Source of the DNA: a virus | Strand: one strand, 5' to 3' | Length of the DNA: 64,000 nt | IMG/VR virus record: IMGVR_UViG_3300009370_001221 | Span: 124,001 to 188,000 of that record | Part shown: positions 63,827 through 64,000 of the stretch, piece by piece | Layout: every line of letters begins with the position of its first letter | Position numbering within the stretch: the stretch's first letter is position 1 | Program-made: the position numbers and the translations under genes | The notes under the pieces: generated by a model | Seen by the model: only the letters and a program-made list of their open reading frames with translations | The model's database searches: none | Told to the model about the DNA's origin: nothing

Positions 63827-64000
63827 CTATTCCTCATCTGCAGGTGGTTCAATCTCTGCTGTTGGTGTATCATCATCTTCAGCTGGTGTATCTGGTGCTG
63901 GAACATGATGTTGTAAAAATGCTATTAATCTATCATAAGTCATACCAACTGCCGATAGTTCAGCGGCATTGAAAGCACCCCTACGGGAACTTACTTCAAT
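63827..64000 (-). CDS. C-terminal end of a gene continuing beyond the window
   Basis: An open minus-strand frame of 57 residues ends at TAG (63827-63829), nine bases before the next ATG. It has a short conserved-looking helix (NAAELSAVGMTYDRLIAFLQHH) and an acidic, Pro/Thr/Glu-rich tail (APDTPAEDDDTPTAEIEPPADEE). The start is outside the window. The tail resembles low-complexity ends of phage regulatory or scaffold proteins, and no family can be named. Confidence 0.55.
   Translation of the reverse strand: MEVSSRRGAFNAAELSAVGMTYDRLIAFLQHHVPAPDTPAEDDDTPTAEIEPPADEE

Noticed and set aside
1-64000. tRNA genes, CRISPR arrays, insertion sequences and integrase attachment sites
   Set aside because: I saw no cloverleaf-like run, regular direct-repeat array, transposase or integrase frame. 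The gaps are too short for most of these, though a tRNA could be missed by eye.

Overview
The window is part of the genome of a marine T4-like myovirus (Straboviridae/Kyanoviridae-like relatives of pelagiphages and cyanophages). The evidence is an AT-rich, almost gapless gene array, the T4 core set gp46-gp47-gp55 and gp48/53/5/25/6, T4-type late promoters (TATAAATA-like), and genes typical of marine phages (thyX, carbamoyltransferase, purine genes, a ribosomal protein). No host is named by the sequence. The zinc-type bL31 gene argues mildly against an alphaproteobacterial donor for that gene.

Layout. (1) 1-3826, minus strand: a histone-H1-like fragment, recombination/repair genes gp46 and gp47, and the late sigma factor gp55, with sigma70-type promoters. 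(2) 3916-31366, plus strand: the late structural module, consisting of tail-tube cap, baseplate wedge and hub proteins (gp48-like, gp53, a large hub-like protein, a gp5 spike without lysozyme, gp25, gp6), a giant 4850-residue structural protein, and three fibre or virion proteins. Late-promoter boxes lie at intervals. (3) 31406-59099, plus strand: a long accessory module opened by a consensus sigma70 promoter. It holds three GT-A-like glycosyltransferases, eight radical SAM proteins, a type II glutamine synthetase, bL31, PurC, PurE, YqeY, four SGNH-hydrolase-like proteins, an Smr-domain protein, a NodU/CmcH carbamoyltransferase, a sulfotransferase-like protein and a large WHP-repeat glycosyltransferase-like protein. 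Almost all genes overlap by ATGA or TAATG junctions, as in one or a few very long operons. (4) 59041-64000, minus strand, converging on region 3: a sugar oxidoreductase, a sugar aminotransferase, a nucleotide-sugar epimerase, ThyX and small phage proteins.

The most unusual part is region 3. Seven radical SAM proteins appear to carry an auxiliary-cluster (twitch/SPASM-like) region on the N-terminal side of the core, and one has it on the C-terminal side. They sit with glycosyltransferases, SGNH-like hydrolases, carbamoyl-, sulfo- and aminotransferases and sugar oxidoreductase/epimerase genes. My inference is that this is a surface- or virion-modification pathway, building or decorating a glycan or glycoprotein, combined with a nucleotide/translation support block (glutamine synthetase, PurC, PurE, bL31, YqeY).

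Two nearly identical 45-nt elements in inverted orientation (39023-39067 and 53287-53331) bracket 14.2 kb of this module. One of the genes inside, the radical SAM gene at 42282-43667, has distinctly higher GC. Regulation is also unusual: two sigma70 promoters and two late promoters are spaced so that transcription should start at or next to the ATG, which suggests leaderless mRNAs, and the late sigma gene itself carries a perfect TATAAATA box.
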